Positions 1-8,845 of a stretch of DNA of 61,692 bases are shown here, piece by piece. The notes below the pieces were generated by a model. The model was not told the DNA's origin and searched no databases. It saw only the letters and a program-made list of their open reading frames with translations. The position numbers were made by a program, and so were the translations under genes. How positions within the stretch are numbered: position 1 is the first letter of the stretch; every line of letters begins with the position of its first letter. The DNA is from Bacillota bacterium (GTDB lineage Bacteria > Bacillota > Clostridia > Lachnospirales > Lachnospiraceae), in the NCBI GenBank assembly GCA_023439505.1, contig JAEXNR010000041.1, forward strand, positions 1-61,692. Direction: 5' to 3'.

Positions 1-85
1 AAAGCCCGCAAACCCGCATAAACAGGGACAAGAAAAAAGCACCGACCCCGCAGCTCCTATGTCTGCAAAACCGATACTTTGTAAG

Positions 86-158
86 TGCGCCTCCAGGGGC
101 TCGAACCCTGGACACCCTGATTAAGAGTCAGGTGCTCTACCAACTGAGCTAGAAGCGC
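86..158 (-). tRNA. tRNA-Lys (anticodon CTT)
   Basis: Read on the minus strand, this folds as a 73-nt cloverleaf. The acceptor arms GCGCTTC and GAGGCGC pair with one G-U, the anticodon loop is CTCTTAA (anticodon CTT), and the T-arm is CAGGG-TTCGAGC-CCCTG. The discriminator base is A and CCA is not encoded. It decodes AAG. A run of T follows about 50 nt downstream on the minus strand, but I see no clean terminator stem. Confidence 0.95.
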
Positions 159-257
159 TTGCGTTTATTTGTTGGACGCAAAAGTCATTATATATGATAT
201 GATAACAAATTGCAAGTGTTTTTTATATTATTTTAAAAAATTAGATAATTTTTTTAT

Positions 258-299
258 AAAGGTAAAGCAAAATCCCTTTTTAGACCTTGCTTTACCTTT
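258..299. terminator. inverted repeat downstream of trxA, possible terminator
   Basis: Perfect 13-bp arms (258-270 and 287-299) surround a 16-nt loop. On the plus strand the stem is followed by TTTATTTT; on the minus strand the T tract is short. It lies between the trxA stop codon and tRNA-Lys, so it probably ends the trxA transcript, although the stronger U tract faces the other way. Confidence 0.5.
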
Positions 300-340
300 A
301 TTTTCGGCAAAACCTTCCTTATTATACCATAAACCAGAAT

Positions 341-658
341 TTATTTATAAGCTTCCAGCTTCTCTGTTAATGCTTTTTTGGGAACTGCGCCTACAATTGT
401 GTCAACTGCTGTCCCATTTTTGAAAATCATCATCGTAGGAATCGACATTACTCTGTAACGCCCGGCAGTCTCAGACTCCTCATCCACATTCAATTTTCCG
501 ATTTTAAATACACCTTGATATTCATTTGCAAGTTCTGCTACAATCGGTGCCACCATTTTGCAAGGACCGCACCAATCCGCATAAAAATCAACAAGTACAG
601 GTATGTCCGATTCTAATGCTTCTTTTTGAAAGTTTGCATCTGTAAATTGAAAAGCCAT
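341..658 (-). CDS. trxA: thioredoxin
   Basis: A 105-residue classical thioredoxin, the usual length for the family. The redox motif WCGPC is at residues 29-33 and the cis-proline is P74 in SIPT. It reduces protein disulphides in the cytoplasm, normally recharged by thioredoxin reductase, which is not in this window. The start is set by an AGGAGG Shine-Dalgarno seven bases upstream of the ATG. It is transcribed alone: tRNA-Lys follows and about 120 bases of AT-rich DNA precede it before the next small reading frame. The identification is secure. Thioredoxins are often multicopy in clostridia, so the gene symbol is used in the general sense. Confidence 0.95.
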   Translation of the reverse strand: MAFQFTDANFQKEALESDIPVLVDFYADWCGPCKMVAPIVAELANEYQGVFKIGKLNVDEESETAGRYRVMSIPTMMIFKNGTAVDTIVGAVPKKALTEKLEAYK

Positions 659-776
659 ATTATTTCCTCCTATCTGTTTTTTGAGTTTTCGCTCAATGTA
701 CTTTATATGATCTATTAGTATCTCTATTTCTAATTCTATTATGTGAAATACATAATGAAATGAAACCTTATTCCAA

Positions 777-920
777 TTACTTTTTTTTCTTCTTTTTCAT
801 AGCTTTATCCAGAATGCCTGATACTTCATCCCAGGAAGATTTAAATCTTAATACCTTCGTATTTAAGTTTCGGTTGTTTCCTGTTGCCTTTGCAATTTTT
901 TGCTTGAACGACATTTTCAT
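777..920 (-). CDS. small, highly basic hypothetical protein (47 aa)
   Basis: An open frame of 47 codons starting with ATG AAA ATG and ending in six lysine codons. A central SSWDEVSGILDKAM segment could form a helix. The start codon overlaps an upstream stop as TAAATG, with GGCGG a few bases before, which suggests translational coupling to a short upstream frame (ending VKKTWRC) in the 110-base gap after trmB. Composition is Lys/Arg/Asn rich. I recognise no family. It could be a small nucleic-acid-binding protein or the tail of a decayed gene, and the poly-lysine end rests on a T tract that is easily misread by polymerase or sequencer. Confidence 0.35.
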   Translation of the reverse strand: MKMSFKQKIAKATGNNRNLNTKVLRFKSSWDEVSGILDKAMKKKKKK

Positions 921-1030
921 TTAGCACCGCCAAGTCTTTTTTACCATTTTATGAGACAGCACATAAAATAGCACCTCGTACAACGTTTTTCCATGAAACC
1001 CTGTCTGTGCCTGAAGTATCTGCCACTTTC

Positions 1031-1666
1031 TTATCTTAAAATCCGCATACGATGAATCGGATTTCCCTCCGAAACAAATCTCTCTTCGTATTCAGTCATG
1101 ATATTACCCTCTAAATATTCACTATGATGCAGATCAAAGGTAACTTCCACTAACGTCCATTTTGCTTCATTAACTTCCTCAAGGGAAAAATCAAACAGAA
1201 TTCTGTTATCGGTTTTAAAAATTACATCCCCTTCTCTTTTTAAACATTTATCATATTTATTTAAAAACTCTCTGGACGTTAATCGCCTCTTTGCATGACG
1301 ATCCTTGGGCCAGGGGTCTGAGAAGTTGAGATAAATTCTGGAAATCTCCTCTTCATCGAAGATATCATTCAGATATTCAGCATCATATCGAATAAAATAG
1401 AGGTTATCCAATTCTATTTCTTTTCTCTTTTCAAGAGCACGAAGCAATACGCTGGAATACTTTTCTATGCCGATATAATTAATCTCCGGATTTTTCATAG
1501 CCTGCTCTATAATAAATTTTCCCTTTCCCATGCCGATTTCCACATGGATGGGATGATCATTGGCAAATAATGCACTCCATCTTTCCTTCTGTGCCTCCGG
1601 TTCGTGTACAACATAATCATTCGCCGCCACAATTTCTCTCGAACCGCTTACATTCCTAAGTCTCAT
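1031..1666 (-). CDS. trmB: tRNA (guanine-N7)-methyltransferase
   Basis: A 211-residue SAM-dependent methyltransferase that makes m7G46 in the tRNA variable loop. The SAM-binding segment is VEIGMGKGKFI near residue 45, and the family signature NFSDPWPKDRHAKRR follows in the second half. Length matches TrmB of Firmicutes. A longer frame begins seven codons upstream (MAAWRIN), but the GGAGG located eight bases before MRLRNVSG fixes the start at 1666. It is the first recognisable gene of its unit, with a palindrome (1722-1745) in the upstream region. Function is well supported by motif and length. Confidence 0.93.
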   Translation of the reverse strand: MRLRNVSGSREIVAANDYVVHEPEAQKERWSALFANDHPIHVEIGMGKGKFIIEQAMKNPEINYIGIEKYSSVLLRALEKRKEIELDNLYFIRYDAEYLNDIFDEEEISRIYLNFSDPWPKDRHAKRRLTSREFLNKYDKCLKREGDVIFKTDNRILFDFSLEEVNEAKWTLVEVTFDLHHSEYLEGNIMTEYEERFVSEGNPIHRMRILR

Positions 1667-1721
1667 ATTAATCCTCCATGCTGCCAATGCCCGCGAATTT
1701 GGGCATCAGCACAAATTTGCC

Positions 1722-1745
1722 GTGTGAAAATTTTAATTTTCACAC
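1722..1745. repeat. 24-bp palindrome upstream of trmB
   Basis: Arms GTGTGAAAATT and AATTTTCACAC are perfectly complementary around a 2-base centre. It lies between the divergent trmB and flavoprotein genes. It could be an operator or a hairpin of a short interspersed repeat; there is no second copy that I noticed in the window. Confidence 0.55.
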
Positions 1746-1959
1746 TACCTCTTCTTATACCAAACATGCTCCCTTCGAATTGATCGAAAGGAGAATCCTT
1801 TAATTCAGACATTCTTTCTATGAATTAGATTATAGCTAGTATTCCTTTATTAGTCAATTGTGTCTTTTTTGCGTATTTTACAGAAGGTATTTTAAAATGT
1901 GATTTTTTGTAGTATACTATGTAAGATTTAATTGTTTCTTATTTGAAAGGAGTCGGGTT

Positions 1960-2577
1960 ATGAAAGTTATTGCAGTCAACGGAAGTCCCAAGCCAAACGG
2001 TAATACCTTCCAATCATTAAAAACCGTATGTGATGAATTAAATGCACAGGAAATCACCACAGAAATTATACATATCGGAAATATGGAGATTAAGGGATGC
2101 ATCGCCTGTAATCGTTGTAAAGACGGCTATTGTGTCCATTCTAATGATAAATTATGTGAAATAGTATCAAAAATTTATGAGGCAGATGGTATTTTATTTG
2201 GCAGCCCCGTATATTATTCCGGTATTGCCGGAACCATGAAATGTTTTCTGGATCGCCTCTTTTATCCGAATCAGGGAAGATTGCGCCTTAAAGTGGGCGC
2301 TGCAATCGCTGTGTTAAGACGGTCCGGCGGTGTCGCTACTTTTGACCAGCTAAATCATTACCTTCTGATCTCTGAGATGCTGATTGCACCCTCCTTCTAT
2401 TGGAATGCAATTCATGGGGCTGTACCCGGGGAAGTATCCCAAGATCTGGAGGGCTTATCCGTTCTTAAGAATCTGGGGCAGAACATGGCATGGATGTTAA
2501 AAATGAAAGAGTTCAGTAAGGAAGCTTTCCCCGCACCGGAGCCTGTGGAAAAAGCCAGAACCAACTTCATAAGATAA
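1960..2577 (+). CDS. iron-sulfur flavoprotein-like NAD(P)H-dependent FMN reductase
   Basis: A 205-residue flavodoxin-fold protein. The N-terminal NGSPKPNGNT (residues 7-16) is the FMN-phosphate loop of the NADPH-dependent FMN reductase family. A compact cysteine motif C47-x2-C50-x2-C53-x4-C58 matches the [4Fe-4S] site of archaeal and clostridial iron-sulfur flavoproteins (Isf). FGSPVYYSGIAGTMKCFLDR is the usual second FMN-contact segment. It probably transfers electrons to small acceptors such as quinones or oxygen species; the physiological partner is unknown. AAAGGAG lies about ten bases before the ATG. It stands alone on the plus strand, against the direction of most genes on this arm. Confidence 0.85.
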   Translation: MKVIAVNGSPKPNGNTFQSLKTVCDELNAQEITTEIIHIGNMEIKGCIACNRCKDGYCVHSNDKLCEIVSKIYEADGILFGSPVYYSGIAGTMKCFLDRLFYPNQGRLRLKVGAAIAVLRRSGGVATFDQLNHYLLISEMLIAPSFYWNAIHGAVPGEVSQDLEGLSVLKNLGQNMAWMLKMKEFSKEAFPAPEPVEKARTNFIR

Positions 2578-3245
2578 TACGTATTACCTAAGGATAGAAG
2601 ATCACCGCCTATCCCCCAAAGCAATGAAAACAAAAGAACAACGTCAGATTATTTCTTTCCTTTTAATGCATGTTGATTTATTGTCCTTTTACAGTCTACT
2701 CAGCAATCTGTCCTTCTATTGAAAATGAATAATGTATTTTCATATTTGCAATAGAAGAAGGCATATAGTACAATAAATTTGCGAACAATACCATAAGCCT
2801 GAGAACTATGTTAAGTGGCATGGAAGATTTTCATGACTTAGTTTATGTGAAACCTTACCATACTTGCTTTCATGCGGAATGAACTGATTGATTCCTTCTT
2901 GATGACATATTACTTATTGATTTTTGGACGTTCCATTGACGGAATAATTATCAACGATATTGATTCGATTATCCATGCAGAGCTTTATCGTGCGTTTCCG
3001 GAAATCTCTGACATCCTGCACAGCCGGTCCCGTTGGGCGACTATTCTCTCAGCTAGGTTTCGGAATTCCTGCTTTGGGACGCATAGGAACATCCTGACTG
3101 TTAAAATGACCACATTACCATATGATCTAATATGGCTGATCTTATCTATTGAAAATCCGAAGATTGAATGATAGCATCAACTTTTCAATCGTTATATTTG
3201 TGCTGTCTCCGGCCTTCAGGTTGTTACAGCAGATTGGAGGATATT
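2578..3245. other. 668-bp intergenic region, long leader of dacF
   Basis: No convincing gene here. The region holds an inverted repeat CTTCTATTG / CAATAGAAG (2713-2721, 2749-2757) with a nested GAAAAT / ATTTTC stem, overlapping the -35 of the promoter described separately. From that promoter the untranslated leader of the carboxypeptidase gene would be about 465 bases. A 99-codon open frame at 2872-3171 has no ribosome binding site and no recognisable content. I recognise no known riboswitch. Confidence 0.4.
2746..2774 (+). promoter_or_regulatory. candidate sigma-A promoter
   Basis: TTGCAA (2746-2751), a 17-base spacer and TACAAT (2769-2774). It faces the DD-carboxypeptidase gene 470 bases away, and nothing else downstream would use it. 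The match is moderate at both hexamers. Confidence 0.45.
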
Positions 3246-4646
3246 ATGAAACGGCAGTTAACTGCTTTTATTATAGTTATTATATTGGTCCTGTTCCCAC
3301 TTGTCCCCTCCGGCATTGCATATGCTGATATTGGTGATACCTCATGGCCGGAAGGCCCCTCCGTATTTGCTGATTCTGCCATTGTAATGGAAGCCTCTAC
3401 CGGTCTTATTTTATATGAAAAAAATATTGATAAAGTGCATTATCCTGCCAGCATCACCAAGATTTTGACAGCTCTTGTTGTTTTGGAAAACTCCTCATTG
3501 GGGGATATTGTTACTTTTTCTAAGGATGCTGTTTTTAAGGTTGATCTTGATAGCAGCCGAATCGGTATTGATGTAGGAGAAAAACTCACCATACAGCAGT
3601 GTCTCTATGGAATGCTCCTCGAATCTGCCAACGAGGTAAGTTATGCCTTGGCAGAGCATGTGGGTGGTACTGTTGAGAATTTTGCCACAATGATGAATGA
3701 AAAGGCCAAAAGTCTTGGCTGCAAGGACTCTAATTTTGTAAATCCGCATGGGCTTCCGAATAAGGAGCATGTAACCTCTGCCTATGATATGGCTTTGATT
3801 ACAAGGGCGGCCATGAAGAATGATACCTTTGCGAAAATCTTTGGGACACGTAATTATCAGATTCCACCAACCAATATTCAGTCAGAGACCAGGTACTTAA
3901 GAAATCATCACCGATTTATCACAAAAGAAAGTTATTCTTTTGATGGCTGCCTCGGCGGAAAAACCGGATATACCAGTGAGGCTAAGTATACGCTTGTCAC
4001 CGTAGCGAAACGGGGAGATCTGGAGCTTATTTGTGTCATCATGAAAGACGATACTTTTGATCACCAATATACTGACACACAACGCTTATTAAATTTTGGA
4101 TTCGATAATTTTTCAATCTATCCGATTTCAGATTCGAAAACATCGCAGACGATTCACGAATCACCCATGTTCACCATGTTTAATCCACTGTTAAGCAAAT
4201 CTGCCTCCCCCATCGAAACAGATGAAAAGGGTTATCTGGTCTTACCTAATACTGCTTCTTTTAACGATGCGCAAAAGGATGTTTCCTTCTTTCCATCGAC
4301 AAAAATTAAAGAAGGTGATAATATCATTGGCTCTATCTCCTATACCTATGACGGTAAATATGTGGGTGGTGCTGATATCATCTATAATAATGTACAGAAA
4401 ACCACGCTCACGAACACAGAACCCGTTGTCAATCCTCCTGCATCAACCCCTGATCAGAATGCTGCGGTTAAAGAAAAAGATTCCCTTCGTCCGGTTATCA
4501 TCGGAGTCATTATAGGAATCTTTATATTAATCACTATTTTATATTTTATATTGGTTGAACGTCCCCGTCTGAAAAGGAAGAGTGCATACTATAGAAAAAG
4601 AGCAACCAGAAAAATGTATAAGGATGATGATTATTTGGATTTGTAA
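3246..4646 (+). CDS. dacF: D-alanyl-D-alanine carboxypeptidase (penicillin-binding protein 5/DacF type)
   Basis: A 466-residue serine DD-carboxypeptidase that trims the terminal D-Ala from peptidoglycan stem peptides outside the membrane. The active-site motifs are S69-x-x-K72 (SITK), S127-A-N129 and K239-T-G241. A signal peptide occupies residues 1-27. A Ser/Pro-containing linker precedes a C-terminal transmembrane helix (IIGVIIGIFILITILYF) and a basic tail, an anchor instead of the amphipathic helix of PBP5. GGAGG sits before the ATG at 3246; upstream in-frame codons lack a binding site. It is convergent with the next gene, ten bases apart. The exact paralogue name is uncertain. Confidence 0.9.
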   Translation: MKRQLTAFIIVIILVLFPLVPSGIAYADIGDTSWPEGPSVFADSAIVMEASTGLILYEKNIDKVHYPASITKILTALVVLENSSLGDIVTFSKDAVFKVDLDSSRIGIDVGEKLTIQQCLYGMLLESANEVSYALAEHVGGTVENFATMMNEKAKSLGCKDSNFVNPHGLPNKEHVTSAYDMALITRAAMKNDTFAKIFGTRNYQIPPTNIQSETRYLRNHHRFITKESYSFDGCLGGKTGYTSEAKYTLVTVAKRGDLELICVIMKDDTFDHQYTDTQRLLNFGFDNFSIYPISDSKTSQTIHESPMFTMFNPLLSKSASPIETDEKGYLVLPNTASFNDAQKDVSFFPSTKIKEGDNIIGSISYTYDGKYVGGADIIYNNVQKTTLTNTEPVVNPPASTPDQNAAVKEKDSLRPVIIGVIIGIFILITILYFILVERPRLKRKSAYYRKRATRKMYKDDDYLDL

Positions 4647-4655
4647 TCAACCTTA

Positions 4656-5762
4656 CTATGAACCGAATGATGCAAACAAAGAGGCGATTTCATCTGCTGT
4701 TAATGATTTATTAGGATCTTCATAAAGCGGAACAACGGAAGACGCCTCTGTTTGATCCTTCGAACCAGACTCACTCTCATAAGAAATGTCCTCTTCCTCA
4801 TCTGGGTTTTCCATCTTCTCACTGTCATACATATAGTTCAATGTCCCTAACTCCGAATATATAGGATCCGTTTCTACATACTCTTCATTCCGGGTATCAT
4901 TCCCAATGTCATTGTGGTCATATTTGATATTATCCCCGGTATCGGCTCCTATTTGATTCCATGCATCATTTCCTACTTCATAATCAAAATCCCTACCATT
5001 CTCATTTTCGATGTCATTCCCAATTTCATAGCTTGTATCCTGTCCTATATCATAACCGATTTTATATTCGGTATCATCCCCGATATCATAACTGATGTCA
5101 TTCCCAATCTGGTCTGATCCATCGATTTCCTCCATGTCAAAATGAATTGTATCATTTTTTCTTAGTATCGCATTCAGATGGATCATTGTTTCTTGTAAAA
5201 TCTTATTATTATATTCCGATAAGTCAATCGCCTGCCGGATCAGCTTATTTTGTTCCTCTTGGTTACTAGGATCTAATATTGCCTTCACTATCTTTTTTGT
5301 GTTCTGATTATCATAGTTTAATTGCATATGAAGCGCGTTCTTCTGACCTGACAGTGATTTCTTCTGAAGCTCAATTAACATTAAGACATCCTTATCTCTT
5401 TCTTTCTCAAGAGAATCCATCCTGTTCTGAAGCTCCTCCATTGACTTTTGAATAAGCGCTGTATTCTTTTTCAATGTCATATAGGTCGCTTTCATGACCT
5501 TATTCGTCTCTTCATCTTTATCCTTTTGTCTTAGCATCTCCACACGATAAAATTCTTCCACATAATTCTTTATTCGGTCTCTGGTGTGTAACAAGTCCTC
5601 TTTGATCGATCCCAGCAAGAGATATCCTGTTATTAGAACAACAATTCCCATTCCTCCAACACTGATCATATCCTCATTTATTCTCTGAATACAATAAGAC
5701 TCCAGTAATATAGCCGCTAAAAAAGATACGCCAAAAAATACTGTATTTAATTTTCTCTTCAT
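4656..5762 (-). CDS. membrane-anchored coiled-coil protein with acidic octapeptide repeats
   Basis: A 368-residue protein of unknown function. Two N-terminal transmembrane helices (about residues 9-25 and 35-52) are followed by a charged coiled-coil region (about 60-205). Then comes a run of eight-residue repeats of the type IGNDxxYE (about 219-293) and an acidic tail ending in LTADEIASLFAS. The repeats are rich in Asp, Asn, Tyr and Gly. The tail resembles the LSxDEIxALL peptide at the N-terminus of FliM and related proteins. The start is placed at the ATG with GGAG ten bases upstream; a frame 22 codons longer has no binding site. It lies between dacF and the phosphate operon, with no obvious partner. 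Confidence 0.65.
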   Translation of the reverse strand: MKRKLNTVFFGVSFLAAILLESYCIQRINEDMISVGGMGIVVLITGYLLLGSIKEDLLHTRDRIKNYVEEFYRVEMLRQKDKDEETNKVMKATYMTLKKNTALIQKSMEELQNRMDSLEKERDKDVLMLIELQKKSLSGQKNALHMQLNYDNQNTKKIVKAILDPSNQEEQNKLIRQAIDLSEYNNKILQETMIHLNAILRKNDTIHFDMEEIDGSDQIGNDISYDIGDDTEYKIGYDIGQDTSYEIGNDIENENGRDFDYEVGNDAWNQIGADTGDNIKYDHNDIGNDTRNEEYVETDPIYSELGTLNYMYDSEKMENPDEEEDISYESESGSKDQTEASSVVPLYEDPNKSLTADEIASLFASFGS

Positions 5763-5893
5763 AAAGTACCTGCTCCGATCTTTTGTATGATTACGCGTAA
5801 ATATCCCTAATAAACTATTTATCGTCATAAAGTGTCAAATAGTTAACTTAAAAAGCAGATTATATTATGAAAAGATAATTTATATTTATTCTG

Positions 5894-7306
5894 TTATTTC
5901 ATTGGAAGGCGAACGGTAAATGTGGTGCCCTCCATTAATTTACTTTGCAGTTCAATCGATCCATTATAATAATTTACTACATGTTTTACAATGGAAAGCC
6001 CCAGACCGGTGCCTCCCATTTTCTTGCTTCTACCCTTATCAACGCGATAGAACCGCTCAAATACCCTTTGCTTTGCTTCCTCCGGAATGCCCACACCTGT
6101 ATCACGGACAATAATAACCATTTCATCCGCCTCCGCATCAACCGTTACAAATACCTTCCCGTCCTGCTTATTATATTTGATGGCATTGGTGATTAAATTA
6201 CTGAAGAGTTCACGCAGCTGCTGAATATTTGCTTTCATCACGAAAGGCTTGCACTTAATATCAAGTGTAACTTTGCATTCCTTTGCAAGAGGTTCCAGCG
6301 AGGTGCAGACCTCTTCAACCAGTGGACAGATACGCACGTCAGACAGGACAACCTCTGCTTCCTTCGTCTCCAGCCTGGATATCATCAGGATATCATTGAT
6401 GAGGTTTGTCATATTTTCCGTTTCTTTTTTTATACGTGCCATAAAATCTTTCTTCATCTTCTCATCGGTGACCATACCATTTTCCAATAATTCTATATAG
6501 CCTCTTACAGAAGTGATGGGCGTCTTCAACTCGTGGGACGCATTAGAGAAAAATTCCTGTCGGATCAGTTTCTCAAATTCAATCCGCTTCATAGAATCCG
6601 AGAGTGATTTCGATAGCTTTACAATATTATCTGCAATAAAGTTCATCTCATCATATTTATAATCCTTAAAATCAAATTCCGGTTTTTCTTCCTTTAATTT
6701 AAATAATTCATCTGCAATTTCCTGCAGCGGACTGGTAATTGACTGAGCAAAACGTCTTGCCAAAAGGATAGAGATTAACAAAGATATGCCGATACTGATT
6801 AGCATTGCCGGCATTAATGATCCCATGTATTGCCCAAGACCTGAAAAAGGAATCGCCTGCCGTAAAATGAATTTACCATTATCCGATATACAGGCAACGT
6901 AAAGCATGGAGATGTTAAGGGTATCCGACTTTCTTCTTCCCTCTCCGATTCCGTTTTTCAGTGCCTCCCGAACTTCTTCCCGGTCCTTATGGTTCTTCAT
7001 CTGACTGGCGGCGGCTACATCACTGTCGGCATAGACATTACCTTCCATATCCATGATGGTAAATCGTGTTGTACTATCTTTTGAAGCCTTCTTAAGTGCA
7101 TCCACCTGAGCCTTCAAGTCCCCGCTATAATCCATGGTATGGTCCGCAATTCTTAATGTATATACCATATTATTTCTGGTTTTGTCCAGAATAATATTAT
7201 GAATTGTGATACCAAAAATACTGCCGCTGATGATCAGCGCCAGTGCTAATATTAATGTGAACTTTTGAAATATTGCACGTTTCAACTTACTCCCCAGCCT
7301 TTGCAA
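5894..7306 (-). CDS. phoR: sensor histidine kinase of the phosphate two-component system
   Basis: A 470-residue kinase. TM1 is at about 12-36, an extracytoplasmic loop at 37-164, TM2 at about 165-184, and a HAMP/linker follows. The phosphoacceptor is H258 in NASHELKTPITS. The ATPase core has N374 (LITNAIKYN), DTGVGIP at 402-408 and GGTGLGLS at 431-438. It overlaps the response regulator gene by 20 bases and closes a pst-phoU operon, so it is most likely PhoR: it phosphorylates PhoP under phosphate limitation, restrained by PhoU and the Pst transporter. The start is TTG. A second TTG seven codons later (7285), preceded by GGGGAG, is equally possible. Confidence 0.9.
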   Translation of the reverse strand: MQRLGSKLKRAIFQKFTLILALALIISGSIFGITIHNIILDKTRNNMVYTLRIADHTMDYSGDLKAQVDALKKASKDSTTRFTIMDMEGNVYADSDVAAASQMKNHKDREEVREALKNGIGEGRRKSDTLNISMLYVACISDNGKFILRQAIPFSGLGQYMGSLMPAMLISIGISLLISILLARRFAQSITSPLQEIADELFKLKEEKPEFDFKDYKYDEMNFIADNIVKLSKSLSDSMKRIEFEKLIRQEFFSNASHELKTPITSVRGYIELLENGMVTDEKMKKDFMARIKKETENMTNLINDILMISRLETKEAEVVLSDVRICPLVEEVCTSLEPLAKECKVTLDIKCKPFVMKANIQQLRELFSNLITNAIKYNKQDGKVFVTVDAEADEMVIIVRDTGVGIPEEAKQRVFERFYRVDKGRSKKMGGTGLGLSIVKHVVNYYNGSIELQSKLMEGTTFTVRLPMK

Positions 7307-7973
7307 AACGATAACCTACACTTCGTACCGTCTTAATACAGTCTGTACCAACCTTACCAAGTTTTTGCCTTAAGGTTCGTATATGAATATCCAGGGTTCT
7401 TGATTCCCCGTCATATTCATACCCCCAGATCTGATTTAAAAGTTCGTCCCTGGATACAACCCGGGAACCATTTTCTATTAAGTACATTAACAATTCATAC
7501 TCCTTGAAGGTGAGCTCTACCAGATGACCGGAAACCTTAACTTCTCTGGTTAAGGGATTGATGGTCATATTCTGAATGGAAATCATATCATCATTTTCCG
7601 TTTTACTGGATCTTCTTAGCAGAGATCTTATCCTTGCTGCCAGCTCCAATACACCAAAGGGCTTTGTAATATAATCATCCGCTCCAACATCAAGTCCAAT
7701 TACTTTATCCAACTCTTTATCTTTCGCCGTGAGACAAATAACAGGGATGTTTTTTAAAAAAGGGTCCTGTTTCATCACTCTGATGGCCGACAATCCATCT
7801 ATTCCGGGAAGCATAAGATCAAAAACCGCAAGATCCGGTTTTTCCCCCTTCATTTGCTCCAAAGCCGGCTCAGCCGCCTCATAAGCCCTGGTTTGATAGC
7901 CAAAGCCCTCCAGTGCCACTTTTAAAAGTTCCCTGATATTTTCATCATCTTCAATTACATATATTTTTTCCAT
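7287..7973 (-). CDS. phoP: phosphate regulon response regulator, OmpR/PhoB family
   Basis: A 228-residue regulator with a receiver domain (acidic pair D9/D10, phosphoacceptor D52 in FDLMLPG, T82, K104) and a C-terminal winged-helix DNA-binding domain of the PhoB/OmpR type. Phosphorylated PhoP would bind the TTTACA direct repeats seen at 12534-12561 before pstS. The start at 7973 is fixed by AGGAGG eight bases upstream; an eight-codon extension has no support. It is translationally coupled to the kinase gene. PhoP and PhoB naming differ between phyla; the function is the same. Confidence 0.92.
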   Translation of the reverse strand: MEKIYVIEDDENIRELLKVALEGFGYQTRAYEAAEPALEQMKGEKPDLAVFDLMLPGIDGLSAIRVMKQDPFLKNIPVICLTAKDKELDKVIGLDVGADDYITKPFGVLELAARIRSLLRRSSKTENDDMISIQNMTINPLTREVKVSGHLVELTFKEYELLMYLIENGSRVVSRDELLNQIWGYEYDGESRTLDIHIRTLRQKLGKVGTDCIKTVRSVGYRFAKAGE

Positions 7974-8126
7974 ACAATCCGCCTCCTGATACCTCACAAA
8001 TACACTCTACAATTTAGAACATATTATTTTCATGATACCAATAAAACGATACAACCCCCGGGAACAGTCACTTAAGTTAATGATGCGATAATGTCTTTAA
8101 AAGAGTTGTATCGGAATTTTATCGGA

Positions 8127-8789
8127 TTATAATAAACGAATATTGTTTAGGGAACCAGTTTCATGAAATTCCGTCCATTCGCAGATATTAACGGCATGAT
8201 CGCCAATACGCTCAAAATACTTTGCAATCATTAAAATATCCACGCACTGATCTACATGTTCGGAAGATGTTCGAAGAAGCGTGGCAACTTCCTCTTTCAC
8301 TTTATCAAACAGTTCGTCAACCACATCATCCCGATTAATTATCTCTTTTGAGGCCTCCACATTAAGACTTGTAAAAGCCTGTACTGCATCATGTACCATT
8401 TCTTTTGCAACTCTTCCCATATCAGGAATATGTTTTACAAGATTATATATGGGTTCTCTCCGTTCTCTGACAATCAATTCAGCAATATCCGAAGCATGGT
8501 CACCAATCCGTTCCATATCAGTTACTACCTTCAAGGCGGTTGTGACAATTCTTAAATCCCTTGCCACCGGCTGCTGTTTTAAAATCAGGGAAAGACATCG
8601 TGATTCTATGGTCTTTTCCATATCATTGATCGTTCGATCTCCCTGTATAATTTCCTTACACATACTCTCATCCTGTGTCTCAAATGCCTGCAGGGTTTTT
8701 TCAATTGCATCTTCTATCTTATGTCCCATTTCCGTAAGATTCTCTTTTAGTAATTGAAGCTCATGCTCAAAACTAAGTCTGGCCGTCAT
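8127..8789 (-). CDS. phoU: phosphate transport system regulator PhoU
   Basis: A 220-residue all-helical protein with the two tandem PhoU repeats. Both carry the metal-binding pattern ERIGDHA (MERIGDHASDIAE near the middle and FERIGDHAVNICE near the end). PhoU connects the Pst transporter to PhoR so that the kinase is silent when phosphate is plentiful. Length is typical. GGAGG lies before the ATG. It follows pstB by 56 bases in the same direction and precedes phoP, so the operon reads pstS-pstC-pstA-pstB-phoU-phoP-phoR. Confidence 0.97.
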   Translation of the reverse strand: MTARLSFEHELQLLKENLTEMGHKIEDAIEKTLQAFETQDESMCKEIIQGDRTINDMEKTIESRCLSLILKQQPVARDLRIVTTALKVVTDMERIGDHASDIAELIVRERREPIYNLVKHIPDMGRVAKEMVHDAVQAFTSLNVEASKEIINRDDVVDELFDKVKEEVATLLRTSSEHVDQCVDILMIAKYFERIGDHAVNICEWTEFHETGSLNNIRLL

Positions 8790-8845
8790 AACGATCCCTC
8801 CTATAAATATTATAATTTATCCTCTAAATTGTGTAAATAAAGAAA

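Noticed and set aside
20..60. GGTCGGTGC followed by T6 on the minus strand, resembling the end of a tracrRNA
   Set aside because: No matching stem partner, no repeats or cas genes nearby; only a short chance resemblance.
2872..3171. 99-codon open frame between the flavoprotein and carboxypeptidase genes
   Set aside because: No ribosome binding site, no recognisable motif, irregular composition; more likely untranslated leader.
4914..5117. Plus-strand frame antisense to the octapeptide repeats
   Set aside because: An artefact of the repetitive sequence, with no binding site.
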